From: Verrucomicrobiota bacterium
GTDB lineage: Bacteria; Verrucomicrobiota; Kiritimatiellia; RFP12; UBA1067
Length of the DNA stretch: 37,434 nt
Direction: 5' to 3'
Assembly: GCA_016288465.1 (NCBI GenBank)
Contig: JAEEZC010000162.1
Location: 1 to 37,434, forward strand
The translations under genes and the position numbers were made by a program. Below the pieces are notes generated by a model that worked only from the letters and a program-made list of their open reading frames with translations, did not search any database and had not been told where the DNA came from. This document shows, piece after piece, positions 30,534 through 37,434 of this stretch (the first letter of the stretch is position 1; each line of letters starts with the position of its first letter).

Positions 30534-31928
30534 TCACCTGAAGACCAGCGTCGACACGGACCACTGTCCTCCTGGCATCGGGAGCGTCTTGTAGAGCCCC
30601 TTGTACTTCACGACAAGTCTCCGGCGCTGTATCTTGCGAACGAGAGTGCCGTCGCAGGCCACCACCAGCACATACTGTCCGTCGGGATTCCTGAAGAGAA
30701 TCGTGTTCGTTCCGTCACGAGACCCCGAGACTTCCATCACCCGCGCGCCGCGTTTCACAAACGGGCCTATGTGGCGGAAGAGCCTGTACTGCGGAGAAAA
30801 CGTCACGTCATGCGATTCCGAGTCGACAACTGCGAATCCGCCGCAGAGGTGCGCGCCTGTAGCCGGCGTGCCGAGCTCGTCAAGGCAGAGGTTCCATGTC
30901 GTGAACATCCCGCATCCATTCTGCAGCATGCCGAAGACCCTGGCCGACCACCAGAACTCGGTTCGATCCTTGATCACGACATGCGGACCGTTCTCGGTGT
31001 GGAAGAATCCGAGCTGCGGGTACTTGGCCTTGAGGGGAGGAAGATTCGTCGCCTCGTTGGGATCACAGTAGCAGTGCCACGCAACGCCGTCTATGGCGTC
31101 GACAACGCCAGGCATCTCAAGAAGCTCTTTTGCGCGCGGAAGATCCCTGGCGTTCGGGTTGTGGTCGTGCACCCATATCCTGGAGCCCACACCCGCCTTG
31201 CGAAACGCCGGCGCGAGATGGTCGCGCACAAACGCGCCCTCCTGCGCCGCAGGATACACGCAGCACGGATACTGCCCATGCGTATCGCACATGGTCTCGT
31301 TCTGAGGGCACACGGCGTCTATGGCGACGCCGCGCTCCCCGTAGCCCTGCACGTACTTGACGAAGTAGTTCGCCAGGGCCGGCATGAATTCGTCCTTGAG
31401 GCTTCCGGATATCATCATCCCGGACGTCTTCATCCAGCCGGGCGGACTCCATGGCGCGGCGAAAACGAACACGTCCGGCCTCAGCTCCTTCACGCGCTTC
31501 GCCATCGGAACGAGGAACTCGTCGTCGCGGGCAAGCGAGAAGTTCTTCATCTCCACGTCGCCCGGCGTGTCGTTGTAGCTGTAGAGGCCTGTGGAGTAGT
31601 CGCTCGCTCCGATGTTGAGGCGTATCGCGCCGAGGTTGCATCCCTCCGGCGTGAACAGCTTCCTGAGCAGGCTCTCGCGCTTGTCGGCCGGCATGTTCGC
31701 GAGAACCCACGCCGACGCATCCGTAAGCGACGCGCCGAGGGCGAGGAACTCGTGCCCCGCCTTCGCCGCGTCGACGTCAAGGGCCTCGACAGCCGGATAT
31801 GGATGAATCGTAAAGCCGCTTGTTGCGATTTCGCGGAAGTCCTTCGCCTCCGTCGTCTGGAAGAGCCTCAGCTCCTCCCCGCCTTCCGCGGCCACGAAGG
31901 CCGCCGCCAAAAGTGCAAGTGCGATCAT
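30534..31928 (-). CDS. secreted GH30 family glycosidase
   Basis: A 464-residue enzyme with a short signal peptide (MIALALLAAAFVAAEG). Family landmarks are in order: FLALGASLTDASAWVLANMP, NLGAIRLNIGASDYSTGLYS, FAAPWSPPGWMKTSGMMISG, VAIDAVCPQNET with the acid/base glutamate near residue 211, GVAWHCYC, and GFFHTENGP with the nucleophile glutamate near residue 312, followed by a C-terminal beta-sandwich (VLVVACDGTLVRKI). GH30 includes beta-glucosidase, beta-xylosidase and glucuronoxylanase-type activities; nothing here separates them. ATG at 31928 is preceded by GGAGG at 11 bases. It lies 36 bases after the IolB stop and 62 bases before the regulator. Confidence 0.9.
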   Translation of the reverse strand: MIALALLAAAFVAAEGGEELRLFQTTEAKDFREIATSGFTIHPYPAVEALDVDAAKAGHEFLALGASLTDASAWVLANMPADKRESLLRKLFTPEGCNLGAIRLNIGASDYSTGLYSYNDTPGDVEMKNFSLARDDEFLVPMAKRVKELRPDVFVFAAPWSPPGWMKTSGMMISGSLKDEFMPALANYFVKYVQGYGERGVAIDAVCPQNETMCDTHGQYPCCVYPAAQEGAFVRDHLAPAFRKAGVGSRIWVHDHNPNARDLPRAKELLEMPGVVDAIDGVAWHCYCDPNEATNLPPLKAKYPQLGFFHTENGPHVVIKDRTEFWWSARVFGMLQNGCGMFTTWNLCLDELGTPATGAHLCGGFAVVDSESHDVTFSPQYRLFRHIGPFVKRGARVMEVSGSRDGTNTILFRNPDGQYVLVVACDGTLVRKIQRRRLVVKYKGLYKTLPMPGGQWSVSTLVFR

Positions 31929-31964
31929 TGCGGATTCATCCTCCTCAGCTGACGGTTCGAGCCA

Positions 31965-32759
31965 TTACTTCTTCACCCACGCATGCGCCGGGTCCATCGA
32001 GGAGATGAGACCGCGGCCCTGCGAACCGGCCATCGTCCAGAGATAGTACATCTGGTAGCCTGGCGCGCCGACTAGCGGATGGTATCCCTCGGCAATCGCG
32101 ACGGTGTCGTAGTTCTGCACGCGGTATGCCTCGTTCAGGGAGCCGTCCGGCTTGTACACGCTCTGGAATCCGAAGCCCTGCGGCGGATCGAAGAGGTAGA
32201 AGTACGTCTCCTCCATGTCCAGCTCGTTCGGCGGATTGTTCACGTCGTGGCGGTGGCTAGGGTAGCCGGACCAGTTGCCGCTCGGAATCATCCCCTCGCC
32301 GATGTAGAAGTGCTCCGAGTCGAACTTCTCGTCGAGGATTATCTCCGACGTGCGCGTCCAGTTGTCCTTGCCGAGCGCAATGTGCCGCGTGTCCTCCGGC
32401 CTGATCAGCGTGGGCTTAGCGGTGTCGCGCGTCGCGGGCGAGCCGTTGTACGCGAGCTCCACGTTCGAAAGCGCGGTTATCGCATACTTCGTGTGGCGCG
32501 GCAGATAGAGGCAGTGCGGCTTGCCGGTGAACGGAGACTTGCGCCCGTCGGCCACCTCGAAGGCCCAGCCGTCGCCTTTCGCGGCGAAGTTGCCGCCGAT
32601 CAGCACGAGCGCGACCTCGCTCTCGGCGGTGTCGCCCTCGTACGAGGTGCCCTTGGCGAGCTTGACGAGCCCGAACCTGGTGAGCTTCATCCCGTACTCG
32701 CCGACATCGAATATCTTGTTGTAGCCCTGCTCAGGCTTCAGCGCAATCTTAAGGTTCAT
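31965..32759 (-). CDS. iolB: 5-deoxy-glucuronate isomerase (IolB/KduI family)
   Basis: A 264-residue double-cupin protein. IolB normally interconverts 5-deoxy-D-glucuronate and 5-dehydro-2-deoxy-gluconate in inositol breakdown. The metal site is intact: SGYPSHRHD, then LDMEETYFYLFDPPQGFGFQ, in which the two histidines and a following glutamate are the expected ligands. YDTVAIAEGYHPLVGAPGYQ and MYYLWTMAG are family-typical C-terminal strands, and length is normal. No iolD, iolE or iolG gene is in the window, so the enzyme may act on another uronate or deoxy-sugar here. Start at ATG 32759 with AAGGAG 7 bases upstream, 41 bases after the isomerase stop. Confidence 0.88.
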   Translation of the reverse strand: MNLKIALKPEQGYNKIFDVGEYGMKLTRFGLVKLAKGTSYEGDTAESEVALVLIGGNFAAKGDGWAFEVADGRKSPFTGKPHCLYLPRHTKYAITALSNVELAYNGSPATRDTAKPTLIRPEDTRHIALGKDNWTRTSEIILDEKFDSEHFYIGEGMIPSGNWSGYPSHRHDVNNPPNELDMEETYFYLFDPPQGFGFQSVYKPDGSLNEAYRVQNYDTVAIAEGYHPLVGAPGYQMYYLWTMAGSQGRGLISSMDPAHAWVKK

Positions 32760-32800
32760 TTTCTTTCTCCTTGATTCCGTTCCCAATTCCCCGTTCCCCA

Positions 32801-34165
32801 TTACTTCACCAAATGCATTTCGATGTTCATGTTGCGGCAGAGCGCCGTGAGCTCGTCTACGCGGTCGCCGTACATGAGCGCATAGTGGTGCTCCCAGCCG
32901 TTCTCCATGACCTCGCGGCGGACAGCCTCGCAGCCGGCGTCGAACTTGATGTTGAGCGGAGTGCCCCTCACGAAGAGGTCGGTGTCGATTCCTGTGCCGG
33001 GGCAGACAAGCATGCGGAAGCCCGTTCCGTCGCGCTTCTCGCCAAGGCGCGCCAGGGTAACGCGGCCGGGCTTCAGCGGGAACTCGCCCGTGCAGCCCTT
33101 CACGCCGCCACCCTCGACCGTCGCCGAGCAGTGCAGCTCGGGCTGGTAGCCCTTCTTGCAGAGAGCGCACGGCGCCGCGCCGCAGTGCCACACTGTCCCG
33201 TGGTCGCCTTCGCAGATGATGAGGTCGCAGAAGAACGGCAGCTCGCCGGAGATGATCTCTCCGATGCGCATCATCACCGCGCCGTAGACGTCGCCCTCGC
33301 ATGCCGTGAGATAGCCGTGGTTCGTGAGGTGTCCGAGCGTCGAGCAGACCGCGATTCCGTAGAACTCGTTGAGTATCACCTCGGGCCAGCAGCGCATCGC
33401 GAACGTGTCGACGTAGAACTTCTCCTTCAGCTTCATGACGGCCGCGATGAGCCGTGCGGACTTCTCCTTCTGGTCGCCGCGCGGTCCGTCCGTGGGATGC
33501 GTCTTGAGGTCGCCGTCGATTATCGCCATGCCCTTCGCGATCTCGTCCTTGGAGAGGTTCTGGGCGACGGTGAAGAGCTCGTGCTCAGTGATTATCTTGA
33601 CCTCGGGGCCAAGCGTGCGGCGAAGCATCATCTCGTCCACGCAGCTCGTGAAGAAGCCGGGCACCCTTCCGCCGATGAGCCCGATGCGCATGCGGCCGAG
33701 CGCCTTCATGGCCTGGGCGACGCGAATCTGCCTCATGAGCCCCTCCTCCGCCTCCTTCGTCCCGGCCTGCGCGTGGACGTAGAAGTAAGGAATGCCCAGG
33801 CGCCACATGTGATGGGCGTTCATGTTCGCCGCGCAGAACGAGTTGTTCTGGAGGCGCCCTCCCTTCGGATCGGGCTCAGGCTGCGACCAGAGCAGAATCG
33901 GAACCTTGAGGCGCTGTGCGAACATCGGCGGCACGACGCCGAGCGAGAACGTCAGGAAATGCGCCACGATCAGGTCAGGGCGGTCCTTCTCCCACTGCTC
34001 GAGGACTTCGATTGCCTCGCCTTCGAGCGCGAGCATGTGGTCGGGCGCAATTACCTCGACGTCGGGGAGCGTCTTGAGGAACTTGATCGCGTCCGCACGC
34101 GCGGCCTCAAGGGTGTCGTTGGTCCAGTTTACCTTGCTGAGAGGCAGATATCCGATTTTGAACAT
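32801..34165 (-). CDS. sugar isomerase of the L-fucose/L-arabinose isomerase-like family (COG2407)
   Basis: A 454-residue cytoplasmic enzyme. The N-terminal half reads MFKIGYLPLSKVNWTNDTLE and PDLIVAHFLTFSLGVVPPMF. The C-terminal active-site half has FYVDTFAMRCWPEVILNEFY, GHLTNHGYLTACEGDVYGAV and FFCDLIICEGDHGTVWHCG, where glutamate and aspartate are positioned to bind the divalent metal. This family interconverts aldoses and ketoses; the natural substrate is unknown for most members and is not shown here. It is shorter than true FucI, about 454 against roughly 590 residues. Start at ATG 34165 after AGGGA, 62 bases after the MFS stop. It may feed the FGGY kinase downstream. Confidence 0.82.
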   Translation of the reverse strand: MFKIGYLPLSKVNWTNDTLEAARADAIKFLKTLPDVEVIAPDHMLALEGEAIEVLEQWEKDRPDLIVAHFLTFSLGVVPPMFAQRLKVPILLWSQPEPDPKGGRLQNNSFCAANMNAHHMWRLGIPYFYVHAQAGTKEAEEGLMRQIRVAQAMKALGRMRIGLIGGRVPGFFTSCVDEMMLRRTLGPEVKIITEHELFTVAQNLSKDEIAKGMAIIDGDLKTHPTDGPRGDQKEKSARLIAAVMKLKEKFYVDTFAMRCWPEVILNEFYGIAVCSTLGHLTNHGYLTACEGDVYGAVMMRIGEIISGELPFFCDLIICEGDHGTVWHCGAAPCALCKKGYQPELHCSATVEGGGVKGCTGEFPLKPGRVTLARLGEKRDGTGFRMLVCPGTGIDTDLFVRGTPLNIKFDAGCEAVRREVMENGWEHHYALMYGDRVDELTALCRNMNIEMHLVK

Positions 34166-34227
34166 GTTGTTCCCTGCTTTCCTTTTTTGTTGGGTTTGAT
34201 GCCTTAAATGTCTCCGCCGGAAGCCCG

Positions 34228-35511
34228 TCACCCCGGCGTCCTCACGTCGGCAACGCGGTCGCGGGCGAAGAACACATACCTCGCCACCAGCACCGCGACG
34301 GCGCCAAGTGCGTAAGTCCCGCCGAAAATGGCGATTCCGTGCTGATACGAGAAGTGCTCCCCTACATATCCGAGCACCGCTGTCGCCGGGCATCCGATCA
34401 GGAACGCGCCGCAGAGATAGACGCCCATCGCGGCGGCGCGGTAGCGAGGCGCCACGACCTCGAAAAGCCCAGAGTAGAGGGAGCAGTCGAAGAGCCCGCC
34501 GCCCACGCCGAACACAAACGTCATCAGACAGCAAAGCCACAGGTTCGGCATATACACCATCGCCGCCATGGCCGGCGCAGATATCGCAAGGCCGATCCAG
34601 AGCATGTTGATGCGAATCGCCGGAAAGCGTCCCACGAACCTGTCGGAAAGCCGCGCGCCAGCGCCTATGCCGATGAAGGAGCCTATATAGAACCAGACGA
34701 CGGAATGCAGCGCGGCGGATGCGGGCGAGAGCGCGAAGCCGCCCAGCTCCGGGCCCTGACGCATGAAGAGCGGCAGAAACGTGCGGAAGCAGTTCGAGCC
34801 GAACACGAGCATGCCGAACGCGACCGTCAGAAGCACCGCGGACGGCTTGGAGACCATGGCAAGCGCGGCCTCCTTGAAGCTCGCCCTCTCGAACTCACCG
34901 GCCCTGTGGCTCTGAAGCAGCGGCGGAGAGTCCCTGAGGAAGAACACGAGCGCGAACGTCCACACCACGCCGATTGCGCCGAACGCCCAGAACGCATACC
35001 GCCAGCCTTCGGTCGAGATGCCTCCCAGCCATCCGGCAAGGGCGCTTGCGACGATTATGCCGAAGTAGAGGCCTGTCTGGTATATCGAGAGCGCCGTCGA
35101 ACGGGTTTCGTGGTGGTACTGCGCTATAAGCGAACTCGCCGAAGCCGGTATCATGCACTGTCCGATGCCGTTCATGAGCCCGTACATGACGAGCATCCCT
35201 ACGAAGCCGTCGACGAACCCCGTCCCGAGCACGCTTGCCGAGAACAGGAACGCCCCGACTATTACGACCCACTTGCGCCGCATCATGTCCGCCGCGATGC
35301 CGGCAAGAGGAACCGCAAGGCCGTATGCGAAGAGGAACGCCGTGCGCGTCAGCCCCCATTGCGTGTCGCTCGTCCCAGGCAGCGACGCCTTGATGTCAGG
35401 CAGCGACGCGTTGAACACCTGCCGCGTCGCGTGCATGAGAAAGTAGGTGAAGGCGAGCAGCGCCAGCATCACCCACTTGTACCTTCTGTCTCTGGCGTTG
35501 CTCTCGTTCAT
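34228..35511 (-). CDS. MFS sugar transporter
   Basis: A 427-residue major facilitator protein with 12 hydrophobic segments. Typical elements are WVMLALLAFTYFLMHATRQV at helix 1, TAFLFAYGLAVPLAGIAADM with MMRRKWVV (the GxxADxxxRR loop between helices 2 and 3), YQTGLYFGIIVASALAGWLG, and the long internal loop around residue 215. Closest by pattern to the organophosphate/hexuronate antiporter branch. It probably imports the sugar or uronate handled by the genes around it. ATG at 35511 overlaps the kinase stop by 4 bases (ATGA), so the two are coupled. Confidence 0.88.
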   Translation of the reverse strand: MNESNARDRRYKWVMLALLAFTYFLMHATRQVFNASLPDIKASLPGTSDTQWGLTRTAFLFAYGLAVPLAGIAADMMRRKWVVIVGAFLFSASVLGTGFVDGFVGMLVMYGLMNGIGQCMIPASASSLIAQYHHETRSTALSIYQTGLYFGIIVASALAGWLGGISTEGWRYAFWAFGAIGVVWTFALVFFLRDSPPLLQSHRAGEFERASFKEAALAMVSKPSAVLLTVAFGMLVFGSNCFRTFLPLFMRQGPELGGFALSPASAALHSVVWFYIGSFIGIGAGARLSDRFVGRFPAIRINMLWIGLAISAPAMAAMVYMPNLWLCCLMTFVFGVGGGLFDCSLYSGLFEVVAPRYRAAAMGVYLCGAFLIGCPATAVLGYVGEHFSYQHGIAIFGGTYALGAVAVLVARYVFFARDRVADVRTPG

Positions 35512-36416
35512 TTCAGGAACTCCTCGACTTCCTCCCTGGTGGGCGCGCTGGGCGGACGGCCGGAGAGTCCGCGGCACTTGATGGCCGAGACCGCCGCGCC
35601 GAAGCGCTGGCACTCCATGAGATCGTGCGTCTCGAGCCAGCGCACGGCAAAGCCGGTGTGGAAGAGATCTCCGCATCCCGTAGTGTCCACCACCTTCTCG
35701 ACCTTGAATGCAGGGCATTTCACGAAATCCCGCCCGTCAAAGCACATCGAGCCCCGAACGCCCATAGTCGCCCCGCAGACCTTCGGACGGTACTTCTCCC
35801 ACACCTGGCGAACCGCCGCCTCCGCGTCCTTGAGCCCAGTGAGCTTCAGGATGAACTCCTCGGAGCAGATGAGAAGGTCGGCCAAAGGCAGAAGCTCCTC
35901 CATGCCATCGCGATGGGTGCCTGCGTCGTACATGATGGTGACACCGGCCTCCTTCGCGATCTTCGCGGCGGCTATGGCGCCGACGGCGTTGTGCCCATCC
36001 AGATGAAGCACCTTGGCGCCGCGTATCGCATCCGCAATCGCGGGAGTGATCTCGTCCGCCGTCAGCTCGGTCAGCCCTTCGCGCGTCCATGCGCAGGAGC
36101 GGTTGCCCGTCTTCTCCTCTATCCAGAGATACGCGATGGCGCTCGTCGCGCCCTTGCGGACGGCCACCATCGACGTGTCGACCCCTTCCCGCGCAAACGT
36201 GTCGAGTATCATCCGCCCGTCGGCGTCGTCGCCGACCGTGCCGATGAACGCCGCTCTCTTGCCGAGCGCCGCCGCGCCTGCAGTGGAGTTGCCAGCAGGG
36301 CCGCCGCCAAGGATGGCATGGGAGATCATCTTAACCTTCGTGTCCATCGGGATGAACGGCAGCACCGCGAGATGGTCGTTCGACACGAAGCCCAGTCCTA
36401 TGTATTCAAATGTCAT
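35508..36416 (-). CDS. PfkB-family sugar kinase
   Basis: A 302-residue ribokinase-fold enzyme. Landmarks are MTFEYIGLGFVSNDHLAV, the substrate loop GGGPAGNSTAGAAALGKRA, GTVGDDADGRMILDTFAREG, ICSEEFILKLTG, ATMGVRGSMCFDG and the C-terminal PfkB signature VVDTTGCGDLFHTGFA, where the aspartate (near residue 251) is the catalytic base. The signature reads TTGCGD where most members have TTGAGD, a mild change. Substrate unknown; candidates are fructose-like sugars, 2-keto-3-deoxy-gluconate and 5-dehydro-2-deoxy-gluconate, the last because IolB is nearby. ATG at 36416 lies 9 bases after a -10 box and no Shine-Dalgarno is present. It is the first gene of the locus. Confidence 0.88.
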   Translation of the reverse strand: MTFEYIGLGFVSNDHLAVLPFIPMDTKVKMISHAILGGGPAGNSTAGAAALGKRAAFIGTVGDDADGRMILDTFAREGVDTSMVAVRKGATSAIAYLWIEEKTGNRSCAWTREGLTELTADEITPAIADAIRGAKVLHLDGHNAVGAIAAAKIAKEAGVTIMYDAGTHRDGMEELLPLADLLICSEEFILKLTGLKDAEAAVRQVWEKYRPKVCGATMGVRGSMCFDGRDFVKCPAFKVEKVVDTTGCGDLFHTGFAVRWLETHDLMECQRFGAAVSAIKCRGLSGRPPSAPTREEVEEFLK

Positions 36417-36425
36417 CACGCGACG

Positions 36426-36434
36426 ATTATACCA
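36426..36434 (-). promoter_or_regulatory. extended -10 element at the start of the sugar locus
   Basis: The minus strand reads TGG-TATAAT, ending 9 bases before the kinase ATG. No -35 at normal distance. The position again predicts a nearly leaderless transcript. Confidence 0.5.
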
Positions 36435-36492
36435 CATGCAACACTACATTTGCACGTCAATCTTTGAGACGCAATGAGAACACATGAGAATT

Positions 36493-36521
36493 GCGGCCGG
36501 CCAGTCAGCCGGCCTGGCCGC
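36493..36521. terminator. GC-rich hairpin between the ACP-like gene and the sugar locus
   Basis: GCGGCC-GGCC pairs with GGCC-(one bulge)-GGCCGC around an 8-base loop, 26 bases after the stop of the minus-strand gene at 36548. There is no T-run on the minus strand, so it may be a transcription block rather than a classical terminator. Confidence 0.4.
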
Positions 36522-36547
36522 GACTAAAAGCGGCAGTTCCCTAGCGT

Positions 36548-36997
36548 TTACGGAGCTTCGCCTTGATTGCCGCTCTCTGGCTTTTCCCGCTCTTCGCGAA
36601 GCGCCCTGCGCTCTTCACGCTTGGCGGCAACGACAGCGTATGCCAGATACATGACAAAGCCCGATGACAGCAAGCTGAAGACTAGTCCGACTATCTGCCG
36701 GAAGCCCAATTCGCCGCCGCCCGCCACGGCTCTACCGACCACAATGACATTGCAGACAAAGTATCCAATCACTCCGAAAATGACAAGCAAACCAATCGTC
36801 GCGCATCCCCATCCAATGCGATGCCTTTTCTGGAGCTCGGCAAGATCCGCTGAACCTTGACGCTCGCGAACGTAGCGAACAAGGTCCCCGAACGTCTTGA
36901 CCGTCTTCCAGACATCCTCGTCGAAGATGAACCTGAACTTTTGTTCAAGATCTTCCAAAGCGTCTTCGAAGCCCTCATCGTCAATGGATGCCACCAT
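36548..36997 (-). CDS. acyl-carrier-like plus two-helix membrane protein (3' part of frameshifted gene)
   Basis: 149 residues from ATG 36997, but the frame stays open upstream without a start codon until a stop near 37066, and the sequence there (ECLGLPNERLIADDPLEMVA) reads as real protein. With it, residues up to KTFGDLVRYVRER look like an acyl-carrier-protein fold: a conserved acidic stretch, FEDALEDLEQKFRFIFDEDV, then V.T.GDLV.YV. The usual DSL phosphopantetheine serine is replaced by ASIDDEGFED, so it may not carry a cofactor. Two membrane helices follow (ATIGLLVIFGVIGYFVCNVI; VGLVFSLLSSGFVMYLAYAV), then a charged tail. A single extra base joins this frame to 37047-37253. Function unknown; the ACP resemblance is inference. 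Confidence 0.6.
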   Translation of the reverse strand: MVASIDDEGFEDALEDLEQKFRFIFDEDVWKTVKTFGDLVRYVRERQGSADLAELQKRHRIGWGCATIGLLVIFGVIGYFVCNVIVVGRAVAGGGELGFRQIVGLVFSLLSSGFVMYLAYAVVAAKREERRALREEREKPESGNQGEAP

Positions 36998-37046
36998 CTC
37001 AAGCGGGTCGTCCGCAATTAGCCGTTCGTTTGGCAGACCAAGGCAC

Positions 37047-37253
37047 TCCTTGAAAATCCCTCAGACAGCAAGCAGCGATTTTGCGTTCCGCCTCGTCAGT
37101 CCAGATATCTTCGTGCTTGATGTCTGGACGCAGACGCAGCTGCCGCAGGAGAGTTTTCCTGAGCAATGCGCTTTCGCCACCCAGACGTCTCGCCCATGTT
37201 AGGCGAAACGCCGAATGTCGCTCTGCACAGTCATCTCTCAGCGGTTCAATCAT
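37047..37253 (-). pseudogene. 5' part of the frameshifted acyl-carrier-like gene
   Basis: ATG at 37253 starts 3 bases after the stop of the preceding gene, so this is a natural start. The frame reads MIEPLRDDCAERHSAFRLTW, RKTLLRQLRLRPDIKHEDIW and ERKIAACCLRDFQ, then deteriorates and stops at 36999. Leaving out one G within CAAGGAG (37052-37046) continues it directly into ECLGLPNERLI of the next frame and gives one protein of about 234 residues. Either the gene is broken, the base is a sequence error, or ribosomes shift at this spot. Confidence 0.6.
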
Positions 37254-37256
37254 TTG

Positions 37257-37434
37257 TTACGGAAGAGAAACCTGAAGTTTGAAGAACCGATCTCCCGATG
37301 TTTTCTTATGCCAGGAGGACAAGTCTATGCTTCCCATAAGGGAATAGACCGAAACTGCGCTGTTGGTGCGATTCCATTCCACTATCGGTTCTTCTCCCTG
37401 CATACGAATCGAAAGACGAAGTTGTTCGTTTGCA
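37257..37434 (-). CDS. C-terminal part of an unidentified protein (runs off window)
   Basis: The last 58 codons of a gene entering from the right edge, ending TAA at 37259-37257. It reads ANEQLRLSIRMQGEEPIVEW, NRTNSAVSVYSLMGSIDLSS and DRFFKLQVSLP. The alternating beta-strand pattern and the closing FFKLQVSLP resemble C-terminal beta-sandwich domains of surface or secreted proteins, but no family can be named. The next gene starts 3 bases after its stop, suggesting an operon. Confidence 0.55.
   Translation of the reverse strand, partial: ANEQLRLSIRMQGEEPIVEWNRTNSAVSVYSLMGSIDLSSWHKKTSGDRFFKLQVSLP

Noticed and set aside
31916..31943. Five-codon frame (ATG to TGA) overlapping the GH30 ribosome site
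   Set aside because: Probably chance; nothing supports a regulatory leader peptide.
32801..34165. Calling the isomerase fucI or araA
   Set aside because: The family is shared but length and motifs do not match true FucI or AraA, so no gene symbol is given.
34339..36006. 555-codon plus-strand open frame
   Set aside because: Antisense to the MFS transporter and PfkB kinase; highly charged with no family pattern.

Overview
This is a GC-rich bacterial window of about 37 kb with a Gram-negative gene set: an RND/AcrA-type pump pair, a LamG surface protein, a CsgG-like fragment and secreted glycoside hydrolases. Two sugar-responsive regulators that fuse a LacI-type sugar-binding domain to an AraC-type helix-turn-helix, the mix of LamG and glycosidase genes, and overall codon style suggest a gut-type member of the PVC group (Verrucomicrobiota, Kiritimatiellae-like). 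That placement is inference; there is no rRNA here. Nearly every gene lies on the minus strand. The clear exception is one regulator at 3352-4542.

Layout, left to right. 1-3194: a CsgG/HfaB-like fragment, a secreted beta-helix protein, tRNA-Asn and tRNA-Cys, a small HTH-type protein, and a truncated phytase-like secreted protein. 3352-4542 (+): an XylR-type regulator. 10537 down to 4515: a five-gene chain with 3- or 4-base gene overlaps, encoding two GYF_2-type proteins (one a long coiled coil with six exact 21-residue repeats), a secreted TPR-like protein, a tRNA-dihydrouridine synthase and a family-4 glycosyltransferase. 14706 down to 10547: a periplasmic adaptor and an RND permease, coupled by a 4-base overlap; the permease lacks the aspartates and lysine of the AcrB proton relay. 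14723-15578: a gene-poor stretch with dispersed inverted/direct repeats, hairpins and a broken lipoprotein gene. 17914 down to 15579: an XRE-cupin regulator and an acyl-CoA/AMP ligase. 18040-19308: UDP-galactopyranose mutase with a textbook promoter placed directly at its start codon, and downstream of it a possible 23-codon leaderless lipoprotein gene.

19831-36416 is a carbohydrate-use locus read right to left: PfkB kinase, MFS transporter, COG2407-type sugar isomerase, IolB, GH30 glycosidase, a second XylR-type regulator, a triple-LamG secreted protein, a clan GH-A glycosidase, a GH2 glycosidase and an FGGY (xylulokinase-like) kinase. Together they can plausibly release a sugar from a glycan outside the cytoplasm, import it, isomerise it and phosphorylate it; the substrate cannot be fixed from sequence alone. 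36548-37434 holds a frameshifted gene with an acyl-carrier-like region and two membrane helices, and the C-terminal end of a further gene.

A recurring theme is an extended -10 box (TGN-TATAAT-like) placed 6-9 bases before the start codon with no usable Shine-Dalgarno sequence. This predicts leaderless or nearly leaderless transcripts for at least five genes.
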